From Bombardia bombarda (Eukaryota > Ascomycota > Sordariomycetes > Sordariales > Lasiosphaeriaceae): a stretch of DNA of 64,000 bases. Below are positions 1 to 11,858 of the stretch, piece after piece. How positions within the stretch are numbered: the first letter of the stretch is position 1; each line of letters opens with the position of its first letter. A model generated the notes under the pieces. It was not told the DNA's origin. It searched no databases and saw nothing but the letters and a program-made list of their open reading frames with translations. The translations under genes and the position numbers were made by a program. The stretch is from NCBI GenBank assembly GCA_030512295.1, contig JAULSR010000009.1, positions 992,001 through 1,056,000 of the forward strand, in the 5' to 3' direction.

Positions 1-1216
1 GTTGGTGGTGATGTCGATTGGTGATGAACAACTAAATCTGTCAATGATGTGGATGCACAAGCGTGGGTGACGGGTTGTTGGGCAGCGGGTGTTGGGAGCA
101 GAAGAGAAGATGCAAACTATTTGGCTGTGGGGGTTGCCTACCTATATATATATATATACATAGGTTGATGGAGCCTGTGCGCTGCATCACATGCATCACA
201 CACACAAACCTTGGTTTCTGAACCATGGGGGGACTTCAATGTGCCTTACAAGTATCCTCATCCTTAGTATCCTCGGGCTTTCTCGCCGACGCTCGATTGG
301 CGCTTTGCGAATGGGCGTTTTCGTTTGTTTATTTTTTTTCGGGCAAAGGACTGGCAGTCACAACGTTAATGTATCCAATGGCGGAGGGTTTTGGACGCCA
401 CCGAACGAACTAACCAATGGCCGAAGGTTTCTTCATGCACTTTTTCTCACCGTAAATAAGCCACTGTAAACAACCACTACGTTGTAGACAACCACTACGT
501 TGTAGACAACAGACAACCACTACGTTGTAAACAACCACTACGTTTGTAAACAAAATTGGCGCGCCAAGAACAATTGAAGCCTCGCTTCACTGACCGTCGC
601 CAATTTCAAGTGTGTTACATGACACAGCGCAGTGGTCCACCGACCCAACAGTGTAAGAAAGTGCGATTGTGTCCGTATCAGACGAACGAGCCAGTGACTT
701 CAATAATCACAACTAATTAATCAGACACCCGTGGCAGGGAATTGTTGCGCCTTAGGGGGGGGGTGAACGAATCAAACTTTTGTGGTCACAAGGACAACAG
801 GTATTTGTACAACTTTCACACCGCACCGTTCGCCCTCGCAATAGTGGCAGAGCAACTGTGGTCTTGATCATGATTGAAACTGCAATGCAAGAGGGAACCT
901 GAGCAATCCCCCACCACGCAAGAAAACTTCCGATTACCCGCACCGCCCAAAAAGCAACCCTTTCTCAGCATTAATGCTGGGCTTGCTACAATAGTTTGAG
1001 ATGCCCAAAAGAGTTCCAAAACCAGCGCAGCCAACCCAGCGACACGGGCTTATTTGAAATGGACATTGGCATTATATGGAAAGGTTTTTGTTACTTACCC
1101 CATTCATGAAGCGACCAAGTCTTACAAGTACGTCGGAAAATATATCGATCTTGTCCTGAACTTGTTGAATGACTCCTTCTAAAGCACCTTTTACGACAAG
1201 AAGTTGAAGAAATAGC
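1..1216. other. Gene-poor left end
   Basis: I see no convincing coding region here. The stretch holds a short (TA)n tract near 143-159 and an 18-bp tandem repeat near 468-553 (listed separately). Open frames are short, overlap each other on both strands and show no recognisable motif. Confidence 0.6.
468..553. repeat. 18-bp tandem repeat, about four copies
   Basis: The unit ACAACCACTACGTTGTAG recurs about four times, with a 6-bp slip after the second copy and slight drift in the last two (TAA for TAG). Each unit contains a near-palindromic CTACGTTGTAG core. No gene overlaps it. Confidence 0.8.
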
Positions 1217-1544
1217 TCATGATTGACCGTTCACATTTGGAATCCCGTTGTGAAGCGATTCGATCCAGTCGGTCAGAACTTTAGGGATAACAACTGAGGA
1301 GCTCTGGCCGATGAATGCGTGGTAAAGCTCGTGGAGACGTACAATGGCGATATCATTGTTCGTAAGATGAGTCATAGCCAAGGTGCTGTCCGGTCTCCTC
1401 ATGTACGATATGGCCTTGTCATGGAGAAGCTTGGCCAATCTCTCCAACTCGGTAAGGAGGGGGACATATCGAATCGATGTAGCCAATCGCCCTGGTCTTA
1501 TCCACCGGTAGGCTGCGAAGGTCGTCTTCAGTTGACACTTCCAT
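1217..1544 (-). CDS. Weak candidate: short helical protein, possibly frame-broken
   Basis: On the minus strand an ATG at 1544 opens a short frame (MEVSTEDDLRSLPVDKTRA). Dropping one base near 1486 joins it to an 89-codon frame with an amphipathic, Leu-rich composition (LLTELERLAKLLHDKAIS, then IAIVRLHELYHAF). The joined product would be about 109 aa. I do not recognise a family. One extra base near GGGCGATTGG would explain the break, as in better-supported genes of this window, but the reading could be chance. Confidence 0.25.
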
Positions 1545-2392
1545 GATGGTAGTCTTTATCCCTACTGTTCGGCTATAGTGTGCTAGAGTGCGGATTTATG
1601 GTAGATGTTGATGTTCTGATAAAAACGAATCACCAAGGCAAGTTGGGGGTTGCTTGAGCTTTATACCCCGTGAGAGCAGTAAGTAGGCCGAGTCTTGAGG
1701 CCGGAATGAATCATATACCGGAACAGCTTCTACCTATCGGAAATGAGGATGTCGAGCAAGCGCACCTGTCAAAACAAGACAAACTAAAAATAAGGAGGCT
1801 GAGACTGAAAATCCCTGAGCTCGGCATTGACGTAAACGCGCGTGCACTGTACCCGCAGGCTGCCTCTTTACGGCCGCCTATGCAGCCAGATGGGGGGAGT
1901 GGACGGTCGATGTACATACGCATGTCGCGACGCGGTTCCCTGCGATGCTCTTGTTTATCTGTTTGTTAGTTTGTTTGTTTATTTGTCACATTTTACATTT
2001 TACGTCCGTGATCAGGCCGCGAAGCGGCCACAGTTTCAAACCCAAGAACTCAGGAAGCAAACATAACAGCATGGATGAATCAGAACGTTCGGCGGGAGGC
2101 CGCACAAGCTAGCAACAAAAGAAAAGATAGGGTCTTAACGTATTGTAAAATGGGTTACAGGCATTTACATTGCTTACTTACACCGTGTTAATGTACCTAC
2201 ATAGATCTACGAGTCAGTTAAGAATATAAAATAACATCAGTGCAAGTCACTAGAATAGCAGCCAGCCGCCTACATTAGACGGCAGCATGACGAGCGTAAT
2301 TTACCAAAGGTATTTAACGAGAAAATATTAAACCTGATGATGGGAACGTTAAGATTAGATTAAAACGATAAAAGGAACACAAGTCGAAATCT

Positions 2393-2432
<40 letters not shown>

Positions 2433-2434
2433 CT
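1545..2434. other. Intergenic, no gene seen
   Basis: Moderately AT-rich sequence with no frame that reads like protein. A run of about 24 A at 2409-2432 ends it; on the minus strand this is a T-run just downstream of the tRNA-like locus and probably its Pol III terminator. Confidence 0.5.
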
Positions 2435-2570
2435 TCTCCATGCCGGGGATCGAACCCGGGTCAACAGTCGGCGCACTTCCACTTCTGGGCTAAGCGAGAT
2501 CTCTTAAATCAAGACAGAGCTTCAGGGGCTAAATGCTCGTGTTTATGATAAACCACTACACCACATGGAG
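2435..2570 (-). tRNA. tRNA-Glu-like gene or pseudogene with a large insert
   Basis: The minus strand has a perfect 7-bp acceptor stem (CTCCATG with CATGGAG), an A-box-like TGGTGTAGTGG and a canonical T-arm/B-box (GGTTCGATCCC). A T-run of about 24 follows the 3' end, as expected of a Pol III terminator. Between the D-arm and T-arm there are about 85 nt instead of the usual 25 or so, and I cannot fold a standard anticodon stem. The arms match those of the neighbouring locus at 2666-2753. It may be an intron-bearing tRNA, a chimera or a decayed copy; the anticodon is not secure. Confidence 0.5.
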
Positions 2571-2665
2571 TTTTTTTTTATCTTCTTACGAGGATGGGAT
2601 CATAACAGGCATATAAGGCCCCATCGGTCAGTACTCACATTCTTAAAAAATGGATAAACTACTTT

Positions 2666-2753
2666 TTCCATGCCGGGGATCGAACCCGGGTCGCCGGGGA
2701 CTCTCACAAATGAGAGTCCATGACCGGAATGCTAATTCTCTACACCACATGGA
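2666..2753 (-). tRNA. tRNA-Glu-like gene with hairpin insert
   Basis: The minus strand has acceptor arms TCCATGT/GCATGGA, an A-box-like TGGTGTAG and a perfect T-arm (CCGGG, TTCGATC, CCCGG). The anticodon region has a CCGG/CCGG stem, but between its halves lies a perfect 9-bp hairpin (GGACTCTCA, TTTG, TGAGAGTCC), making the gene 88 nt. CTC within the hairpin and the Glu-like arms suggest tRNA-Glu(CUC), possibly with an intron. CAT just after the stem is an alternative anticodon (Met). No strong T-run follows, so it may be a tRNA-derived repeat. Confidence 0.5.
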
Positions 2754-3036
2754 ATTTGATGCTGAAATCTAGCTTTTTTGTTCCAAGGTGTAAATGTGAT
2801 CGTTGATATATTTCTGGTGGTTGCTGTCAGCGGCCGACCTGGCTAAAATGACGGTGTGCCTCGATAGTATGACGGTCTCTAGTCCTAATTAGTTCCTAGC
2901 GCCCCCAGTTTCAAGCCACACCAAAATTTGCAGCGCAATCAAACGAAAAATTACCATCTTACCAAATAGCCAAGACTTTTTCCCCCACCTATTTTTGAAG
3001 TTATCGCCAACACCGCTCGCACCGCGAGGCTACTGA

Positions 3037-3660
3037 CGAGACTGCTGCACCTGCAAATGCCGACGCAGGCGCCGACGCAGGTGCCGAGCAAATGCGAGCC
3101 CTTGAACGCACCGACTGGCCTATTTTCGATGCCCTTTATTATGATGTCAACAAAGTCGCTGAGGCTCTCGGTTTTGCTGTCACCAAGCGCCGCACCAGTA
3201 ACCGTGGCCCTGACGGTATTCCTCGCCGTGTTGATCTCGAATGCTTTGAAGCGAAGCAAAAGAAACAAGTCAGTTGCGACAGGAAAAAGAGCTCTTTCAA
3301 AGACGACGAAAAAAGAGTGCCTTTGGAAGGCAAAAGCCGTGTTTTTCGTCGAGCCGATCAATGCGTGGAAGTTCGCTATAATGCACGAAGATCACTGCCA
3401 TCCTGTCATCAATAGCTTCGCTCCTTTCTTTCCTGTTCATCGTCGACTCGCTCGTACAGAAGATGTTGTTGCCCGTATTCTTTCCTATTTAAAGCAGCCA
3501 AAAAATACTTTTTTTAGATATCGCATCGCTCATTCGAAAGGACTTCCCTGGGGTTCAGATTAAACCTTGCGATTGTATCAACATCATCGCCGCCCAGAAA
3601 GTACGTATAGGCGGCATACTTACCCCGACCCAACAATTCATCTCCCACTGATGAAGTGTT
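3037..3660 (+). pseudogene. Decayed MULE-type transposase, N-terminal fragment
   Basis: Pieces in three plus-strand frames line up as the N-terminal FAR1/WRKY-GCM1-like DNA-binding region of a fungal Mutator-like transposase. One frame around 3092-3330 has an ALGFAVTKRRTSNRGPDG segment. A second, around 3320-3510, has a CLWKAKAVF segment, then HEDHCHPVI (the expected Cys and His zinc ligands) and RRLARTEDVVARILSYLKQP. A third, around 3510-3650, has DIASLIRKDFPG, CINIIAAQK and LTPTQQFI. The catalytic DDE part is absent. The frame changes and truncation mark it as a dead fragment. Confidence 0.6.
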
Positions 3661-5675
3661 AAGTGTTTGAAGACTGGCGTTAGTGATAGAATGTGCTGTT
3701 TCAAAGGCAGGTTTCTTTCGTCAGACTTTGGTGAAAGAAAGGCAAAGTCGTCTTACCATACTTATAGAGCCCTAGGAAGAAGGTCTTTGGCATTCATCGC
3801 CAACAAACGTATATAGAAATGACGTGTCTGGATGGGTATGCACGATTCACGAAGAGGTGGTGGAGAACCTGCCATGCAATCGAAACCAGGTAGCTCTTTG
3901 CTTTTTGTAACCCAAGGCAAAGCAATAACCACAAACAATGGCATAATAAGTGTTTATCCTAATCATAACCAATTTGTCTCCGCCCATTACGCAGACCAAA
4001 CCTCCCTTCAACATCTCGAACCATCTATGTGTGGTACAGACACCAGTACATCCAGTTGCCACCACCGCACTGCATCTCCCCCTTGGACCCGACCTTGCCT
4101 TCGGACTGTCTAAACTTTGTGATGGAGTCAGTGAGGGATGGGTTAGCGGTCATGGGGGCGCATTGGGCGGCTGTGGCGGAGATGCCTGCCATGGGATGGG
4201 GGTGAGGGTGTTTGTGAGTTGCATGGTGACTAAATGGATGGATTTGTATTTTGGATGGGTTCGACTTGGATGGGGGTGATGGTTCTGGGTGGAGAGTTTG
4301 TGATGGTGAGGTGAGTGATGAAGAACTTCCAGCTGCATGAGCGTGAAGACATTTTGCCTATTTATACCAGTTGTCAACATACTTCTCTCGTTCCGTTCCC
4401 ACCTTCTTCCTGCTGCAGTCTAGTTCTAGTGGAAGACTGATTTGTAGGAGCTAGATGCTGACACACTCGGCCGTCAGTGCCTATCCCGGTCAACAATCAT
4501 GGCCTGGCCTTGGGGCTCTGATTCTTGGCCCGGGTGTAGTTGAACAACATCGTTGTCTGCATCTACGTAAACGAGCCTGTTGAAGGCTGGCGAGGTCTGG
4601 GCGGCAGTCGGTAATACAGCCTGCACATGGCTGCTTAGCATGGATTTACTCTCAGACTAGCCCTACACTACATTAACCTCTGTGCGCAGTTGGTCTTCGT
4701 TCTCGTTGAGGCTGCCAAACCTGCATGAACACCCTGTTAGCCCTACGGATATCTCATAAACCAACAAGAACTGCACCAATAAGACTATTTGATACTTAGT
4801 CTGGTGCGTTGCTCTCACGGATCGAGTCCAGATATTAATCTGTTGTTTTGACTCCTGCGACTGAGAGCATCTGCCGTCGCCAACCTCGGCCCTTGTCTCC
4901 GGAACTAAGAAGTGTTACGGAGCGGTGCAAACGGGGCCGCCACCGCCCAGCGCCGCTTCGCGAAGAAAAACGGACTGAGCATCATGACTAGAAATCTGGA
5001 ACCTCTTGCTAACACCAGTGCTGAGATGGAAATCCTTCCAATCCACAGTATCCGTACCGTGGTTATGGACTGCCTTATGGTCTGGGGAAGACTTGGAAAC
5101 AAAGCTATTATGGAGTTTGTCATCAAGCCAAGACACCCACTCCCCACTCAGAGTGACATCAACCATGCGGTGAGAGTAACACAAGTCAGAAGTGAACTAT
5201 TTAATGGGAGCCAAGCATGTCGTACAGTAACAAAAGGACTTTTGCCAATCAGTCATCATAACCATCCTCGATCATGCTCCCCGAACTTTGCTGGTGAACC
5301 GCTTTACAGCCAGATGACTGAAATCGCAGCAGTGCATGTCAGCTATGACAGCTACCAATGTAAACAGTCGAAGTGTTGAGGCGCTGATGTTAGTTGTCTG
5401 TCCAGACCCGATGATGCCGACTTACACAGAACACTTAGAATCTATAACAAACCTGAATATAACGTGGAATCTTTGTTCCCGAGTTTGTTCCCCAAGATTA
5501 AACAGGTTCACAACACTGCTAACTGCTGGCTACCCGTACATCTCTGGACCGCTGACGTCGGGAATCCGCCCGAGAGGGCCTGTTTCTAACAAACTCTATG
5601 AGCACTATACCCAGACGATTCAATCCAGGACACCCAATCTGATAGTATATACACAGGCGTCACAAAATATCTAAA
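3661..5675. other. Intergenic, no secure gene
   Basis: Several 60-155-codon frames exist on both strands, the longest at 4912-5379 (+), but none shows a motif, a splice pattern or a signal peptide I can support. Some may be relic coding DNA. I see no RNA gene or repeat array. Confidence 0.45.
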
Positions 5676-7009
5676 CTATTTCACCCAATCGGCCTTGACC
5701 CGCCACTGGTCTTCTATCCTCAGCCCCGTGGCCTCGACCAAATCACAACCCTCATGTCCCCACTTCTCCGCATACAAATCCCTCCCCGCCTTCGTCAGCA
5801 CCTGATACGCCCTCGCAAACCCCGCGGGATCGTAGTAGTACGGCTCGCCCTGGCCGCCGCGCTGGCTCTTTTGCCACTCGTTGCGCATCTTACCCTTGCC
5901 GCGGTACTTGTGCAGCCCCATCTCGATGCCGACTTGGCTAAGAAGCTCAAAGTACTCCCGTGGGTCTGTCTTCTTCGGCGTGATACGCGGCGTACTGAAG
6001 AACCCTTCATCTTCCTCCACCTCCACCTCCACCTCCCCCGGATTCGGATCCCCAAACCCCACCCTCACCCCCGGCATCACGCGGTACAGCGCCGCCAGAT
6101 CCGCCATGACGCTCCCAACATCATTGATGATCCCCACGCGGCGATGCCGCGTCGTCCAGCCGTCCATCGCCAGCCGCGCGTTCAAGTCGCAGTCCGAGTT
6201 ATAGTACGGAAGCAGCGAGTCCCAGCCGCCAACCGCATCCAGCGCGGCCCTGTTCACGAGCGTCAGGTGGTCGTACTGGAACCAGCGCAGCGCCCAGCGC
6301 TCGCCGCGCCGCCGGACTCGGGGGAGAAGACGAGCACGTCTTGGTGGGAGTAGAGGTAGTAGGGGAGGGATTGCTGGTGGGCGGTGGAGAGGAAGAAGTT
6401 TTGGAGCTGGGAGAAGGTGAGCAGCACGGGGGTTCTGGATGATGCGCACGCCGAGGCGGCCGAGGGTGGTGTGGTTGAGGTAGAAGGCGTTCTGGAGGGA
6501 GAGAAGGCCGTCGCGGTTGGAGTCGTGGACGCCCGTGTTCTCGACAATGACGATGGAGGAGGGCGGCCAGCCGGCGGTGATGTAGGAGACGACGGCCTGC
6601 AGGAGGATGGGCCATTGGCGGGTGAAGCCGATGAAGAGCGGGGGCGGCTGGGCGAGGCCGTATTGTTTGTGGAGGTTGGGGCGGGGGCTGTTATGTTTGG
6701 GGATGGGCGGTGGTTTTGTGTCTGCGGAGGAGGTTGCGAGGAGGGGGAATGGGTCGGTTATGGGGGGTGGCAGCCATGTTGGTGCGGGTTTGTAGGCTGG
6801 GCGAGTGTGTGTTGTTGGCGGTCGTCGGTCGCGGGTGGTCTGGGGCTCGAGGGCGGTGTCGACGATGGGCGGGGGGCGAAGTACGGGCGGTCGTCGTCCA
6901 GAAGAGCTGTTGCAATGCGGGTGTATGTAAGCGAGAACAGTGTGAGCGTAGCGAGGAGGAGGAAGATGCGCGCAACACGCTGGCGCTGCGTCGATCGCAG
7001 CAAAGCCAT
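5676..7009 (-). CDS. Putative type II membrane glycosyltransferase, three frame breaks
   Basis: The ATG at 7009 starts a typical type II anchor: basic RSTQRQRVAR followed by the hydrophobic IFLLLATLTLFSLTY, then a Pro-rich stem. The lumenal part reads FIGFTRQWPILLQAVVSYI, IVIVENTGVHD, LPYYLYSHQDVLVFSPES, WFQYDHLTLVN and YYNSDCDLNARLAMDGW; the NSDCD element resembles the acidic metal site of GT-A glycosyltransferases. These blocks lie in two frames. Switches are needed near 6878 (C-run, one base short), 6427-6431 (one C too many on the coding strand) and about 6310 (one base short). No introns explain them. The gene is probably real, with consensus errors or recent decay. I infer a Golgi/ER glycosyltransferase; the exact family is unknown. 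Confidence 0.5.
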
Positions 7010-8316
7010 TTGGCTCTGGGTCTATTGTCTTAGGCTCCCGTTTCAGCCCTGCGGCAGCTGGAAGACCAGAGTCAACCAAGGCGCCACGCAGAACAATGAC
7101 GCCGACGACGACAACGACAAGCTGAAGAAAGACGTCGTTGTCTTGGCGAAGGCCATTTTTCTCCTGGAGCTGGCGGATTGGTTCCTGTCTTTTGCTGGAA
7201 CACGCTGATAGGTACCATCTTTCCTGCCTCTTTCCTGCCAAGACGCGTCAGCAAAAGCTCTTGCCGGGGGGGGGCCTGCTGCTTATCTTGGAACGACTTC
7301 ACGGCAGCTTGCGCGGCCTAAAAGGGCTACAATGAATTCCGATCGTCAAAGTTGAACCATCTCGCGCTTGTTGTTTTCCTGTTGATGCAAGTGATCATAG
7401 GTACATGTACTGGGGAGACTGAGATGCCCTACTCGACAAGTGCACTCTGAAATTCCTCCGAGTTCTCGGCAGGGGATGCAACGTTGCCAAGAAGGTGCCC
7501 AAAAGCTTAAGCTAGGTTAGCTTAGCTACCCCGCCAAAACAAAAGCGCCAGCACCCGTTCGTGGCCTGATGGATACCCGTGGACCCCTGTCGCGAACATT
7601 GGCCCCCAGCCTCCAGCCTCCAAGGATTCCACGCCCCCCTTCAACTGCCGTCTCCCTCGTGGCTCCGAGACAGACGCCGTTGTGCACGCTCACGTTGCGC
7701 ACTTGGCTGTTTCGAGGCACAAAATCCAATCGTCGGTTTATTAGGATGGATGCGACCTGCCTTAATCACATCCACTTGGTTGTCAGCCGATCGACCCATG
7801 GTCCATGATGGCGGTCCATGATGGCGACAGCCAATTTTGACCGACGAAAGCCAAGACCCCTCTTTGGGAAGGTTGGGCGACACAGATTGACGCCATCTGT
7901 TACTGTGCAATATTCTGGATGTATGCCTGGATATTGAACAGAACCCCAGAACCCCACACACCTTCCCTGTCCGTCGGGCGTCCTTGAGATTGGAAGGCCG
8001 CAGCCCAGTCCTTGGTACCGACCGATAGACAGGCTGAATTGACTTTTTCTTGCATCTCGGACGCTGGCCAAAGGTACACGCCCACCACGCCCACCACGCC
8101 CACCACGCGCATCACGCGCGCCAGGCGCCGCGGTGCAGCGAGGATATGGAGCTGCAAGCTACCTGCCCATAACGATTAAAGAGGATCCATCCTCCTCCTT
8201 TCCCGCCAAGCTATCCATGGTTACAGCCGGTGCCGTTTGCTGATAACATGTACTGCCGCATCGGGATAAGCAAGCACCCCAAGATCCAGAGAAGCGGCAC
8301 GGCGGGCAGGCTCGCA
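7010..8316. other. Intergenic, no gene seen
   Basis: Frames here are short and contradictory on the two strands. The part next to 7010 should contain the promoter of the glycosyltransferase-like gene. A triple CACGCCCAC iteration near 8079-8106 is the only repeat I notice. Confidence 0.5.
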
Positions 8317-8412
8317 GGTTCCAGTTCCAGTTCCAGCTCCAGCTCCAGTCCCAGTCCCAGTCCCAGTCCCAGTCCCAGTCCCAGTCCCAGTCCCAGTCCC
8401 AGTCCCAGTCCC
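8317..8412. repeat. Hexanucleotide microsatellite (CCAGTC/CCAGTT/CCAGCT)n
   Basis: About 15 units of a CCAGTC-type hexamer grade from CCAGTT through CCAGCT into pure CCAGTC. It lies about 430 bp upstream of the MFS transporter start. In the three plus frames it gives Ser/Pro-rich nonsense, so I treat it as non-coding. Confidence 0.85.
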
Positions 8413-8844
8413 GGTTGTTCCATGCTGTTTGTTGGCAGGCAGCGTGACATTGATCCAGGCTAGACAACCTCACCCGCCCATCCTCACTGGCTGAGATGGC
8501 TTTCGCAACCGTCCATTCGCTCGCTCTTGCATCGATCCCGCACACGCAGCACCGCATCAGATTGGCACTCCAGAACCTGGCCTGCACGACAGCCAGGTCA
8601 CGGTTCCCATAAAGAATGGCGGGCCACCGCCCCTCGTATGCAACCAGCAGCAGCTCGTCCTCTTCAGGTTCAGGCGACCTTGATGAGCTTGGTCCATCTT
8701 CTCCAAAGAGATTCTACAACATTCAACAACTCTACCGTGTCCTCGGGCCACCCTCAAGACACAGTACCATCAGGCGAAGCAGTAGCAGGACCATCCTCGC
8801 GAATATCAACCTTTTTGCAACGCTCAGCGAGCATCACAGCCGAC

Positions 8845-10696
8845 ATGTCGAAGACCACCGACAAGAAGACGCTCACGCGCGAGCTGACCCTCGACGACGG
8901 CGATGCCGCCAAGCCAGCGGGTAGTCTCGGCATCGGCGGCAACCTCGACCCTGCGCTCGACCAGGCCATCCAGTTCGAGCACAGCCTGACCTTTCTTCAA
9001 GCATGCAAGCTCTACCCGGCCGCCATCGGCTGGTCCGCCTTTGTATCGATCGGCGTCATCATGCTGGCCTTTGACCCGCAGCTGCTGGGGAACCTGTACG
9101 CCATGCCGCAGTTCAGAAAGGACTTTGGCTATCTGTACGACGGCGATGTAAGCATCACCCACCCCACCCCACCCCCACACCAGCAGCCCAACACCCATAA
9201 ACCACCCCCTTACTGGCAGACAACAATCACTTACAACAAAAAAAAAAAAAACCCCAGTACATCATCTCCGCCCCCTGGCAAACCGGCCTGTCCATGGGCA
9301 ACCCCGTCGGGCAGGTCGTCGGCGCCCTCGCCGCCGGCTACCCGATGGAGCGCTTCGGGCGCAAGGCCACCTTCGGCACCTGCGTCGCGCTCACCGCCGC
9401 GCTCATCTTCATCCAGTTCTTCGCGCGCTCGCTGTCGGTGCTGCTCGTCGGCGAGCTGCTCGGCGGGCTCGTGCTCGGCTGCTACGCCGTCATCGCGCCC
9501 GCCTACAGCTCCGAGGTCTGCCCCATGGCCATCCGCGGCATCCTCACCAGCTACGTCAACCTGTGTTTTGTGATTGGCCAGCTGCTGGGCAACAGCGTCT
9601 GCGCCGGCACGACCAAGCTGGGCGACCACTGGGCGTACAGCATCCCGTTTGCGCTGCAGTGGCTCTGGTGTCTGGTGATACTGCCGGGCTTGTTTTTTGT
9701 GCCCGAGTCGCCCTGGTGGCTGGTCAGGAGGGGCAGGTTGGAGGAGGCGGAGGCGGTGTTGCGGAAGCTGGCGAGTGAGAGGGTGGATGTGAGGCAGACG
9801 CTGGCGGTGATTGTGGAGACGGATCGGCTGGAGCAGGAGCTGGAGATGGGGAGCACGTACTGGGATTGTTTCAGGGGGGTGAATGCGCGGCGGACCGAGA
9901 TCTCGGTCGGGGTGTATTGCACGCAGGTGCTGAGCGGGATTTATTTGATTAATTATGGGACGTATTTCTTCTCGCTGGCGGGGCTGGATACGGATCAGGC
10001 GTTTCAGATGGGGATTGGGTTTTTGGGTAGGTTTTCTTGTTTTGTTTCTTTGTTTTGTTTCTTTGTTGACTCCCATCCCTTTTTTTTTTTTTTTTGTCGG
10101 CGTGGTACGTCAGGGGCTAATACATTTGTGTGTGTGTGTGTGTGTGTGCAACAGCGGTTGGGTTTCTAGGAACAATCATCTCCTGGCCACTTATTCTCCG
10201 CTACGGACGACGTACTATCTACAACACGGGCTTGTCCGTCCTCATCGTGCTACAGCTCGTCATCGGCATCCTCGACTGCATCCCCGGGCGACCCACTGCC
10301 GTCATCTGGGCAGAGTCGTCGCTCATGCTGGTGTGGAATTTCTTCTACGACATCTCGATCGGGCCTGTCTGCTTCGTCATCATCTCCGAGGCCAGCGCCA
10401 CACGCGTCCGGTCCAAGAGTATTGCCGTGGCGACGGCGGCGCAGGGCGCTCTGGGCTGTTTGATGACGATTGCGATCCCGTACATGATCAACCCCGACCA
10501 GGCCAATATGCAGGGCAAGCTTGGCTTCTTCTTTGGTGGGTTGGCGTCGTTGTGTTTTGTCTGGGCGTTTTTCCGGGTTCCGGAGACCAAAGGGCGGACG
10601 TATGAGGAGTTGGATATCTTGTTTGAGCGGAAGGTGCCGATGAGGAAGTTTGCCGGGTATGTTATTGAGAGTGATGGTGGTGAACATGAGAGGTAG
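8845..10696 (+). CDS. MFS sugar transporter, maltose/alpha-glucoside permease type
   Basis: Three exons (8845-9147, 9258-10026, 10155-10696) encode 537 aa. The introns, 110 and 128 nt, contain A-, T- and GT-runs. Sugar porter signatures are present: APWQTGLSMGNPVGQ, the RFGRK loop after TM2, PESPWWLVRRGR before the central loop, and PETKGRTYEELDILFERKVP at the C-terminus. LLGNLYAMPQF followed by APWQ is typical of fungal alpha-glucoside:H+ symporters (MAL/AGT family). The expected 12 hydrophobic segments are visible. Joining the exons gives an uninterrupted frame (GIGFLAVGFLGTIISW across intron 2). I chose ATG 8845 because the frame upstream is unconserved and overlaps the microsatellite region. 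The substrate is inferred by family only. Confidence 0.9.
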
Positions 10697-11181
10697 GAAG
10701 GTACCGTTTGCATTTAGGGGCAAATCTTTTTGGATACTGTAGGTTGGACAGGTAGGTCTTGCATCTTAGGCTATGTAGGGCACCACGTTTTTGTGAATGG
10801 ATCTTTGGGCATGCATATCGACAAGGTAGAATTCAGTGTAGTATTCCTTCCTCCTTCAGCTTCCTCTGACACGAAAATTGGTAGCAGCTGCTGCGCGCAT
10901 GATCTGACGGCACGGGCGTCCTTTCCGATTGCTTTGTGTTCTTCCAACACCACCACCCCATACGATTCCTTAGATGCCTGCTGACCCGTTTCCCGCTTGC
11001 TCTTTCCAATCCAATCCAATCCCCTCCCCATCGGCCACTTCCATTATGCTTTATAGCGGATCTTAAGTCGCCCGCTCTTTCCAAAAACCCTCCACCGTTT
11101 GTCACTCCCGCTTTCCTTTCCTCTAATGTCTGTCTGTACGCCGCTCCGTCCACATCCCTCCCTCGTTGGTCACTTCCGTTC

Positions 11182-11240
11182 TAAAACATTCGGTGTGTCT
11201 AAACATTCAATGTCTAAACATTCGGTGTCTAAACATTCGG
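11182..11240. repeat. 15-bp tandem repeat (GTGTCTAAACATTCG-like), about four copies
   Basis: TCTAAACATTC recurs four times at about 14-15-bp spacing with variation in the linker. It is non-coding and lies between the transporter and the DUF8021-like gene. Confidence 0.75.
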
Positions 11241-11858
11241 GGGCGAGAAGACTTGGAAGTCAGCACATTATTCAGCCCGTGGGAAGCTTTCTTGGTCATG
11301 ATGAAACTCACCCGTGATCTCTTCTCGACAAGGAACCATGAAATGTGCCTGCCGGCAGGTTTGTTGCCAGGCTCGCTTGCGCGGTTCGGGGTTGCCCCTT
11401 CCGTGAGTTCGATGCTGTTTGTCAGCTCCGAGCGACAGCAATTGGGGAAAGACCACAGCGGATGAGGTGGGTTCGCAAGAAATCTCGGGGGGTACCGAGG
11501 GAAAGAGCACAGCGGGATGCGAGGTCAACGGGAAACCGCGGGGACTCAGTGCTGTGCTCTTGCTGCCATACTTTCGGGTAAAGGCCATGTTCGGAGGCAA
11601 GAGCAAAGAATCGAGACAGTACTAGGAAGGAAGGTATCTAGCTCTAGTCAGTAGTAGTTTGCAGGCGCGCACAGATCATCTCTTTTCCCATAAAAGGCCG
11701 GTTCCTCGCCCAGCTTTGGTTCTTTTCTTTTTCTTCTCATGATGAACGTCATTCGTAGAGGGATCATGAAGCCTCTATGGGACACTAGCACCCACTAAAG
11801 GGGCGGTGGGAGTGGCTCTTCGACTGCTACTTTGGCGACAACTTTTGCTTTCTTCTCC

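Noticed and set aside
2409..2432. Retroposon poly(A) tail
   Set aside because: The A-run directly abuts the 3' end of a minus-strand tRNA-like gene and is better read as its T-run terminator; no retroposon body or target duplication was seen.
6384..7208. 274-codon plus-strand frame
   Set aside because: It is the Gly/Val-rich mirror of the minus-strand glycosyltransferase-like gene, which has recognisable motifs and a membrane anchor.
9231..10076. 281-codon minus-strand frame
   Set aside because: Antisense shadow of exon 2 of the MFS transporter.
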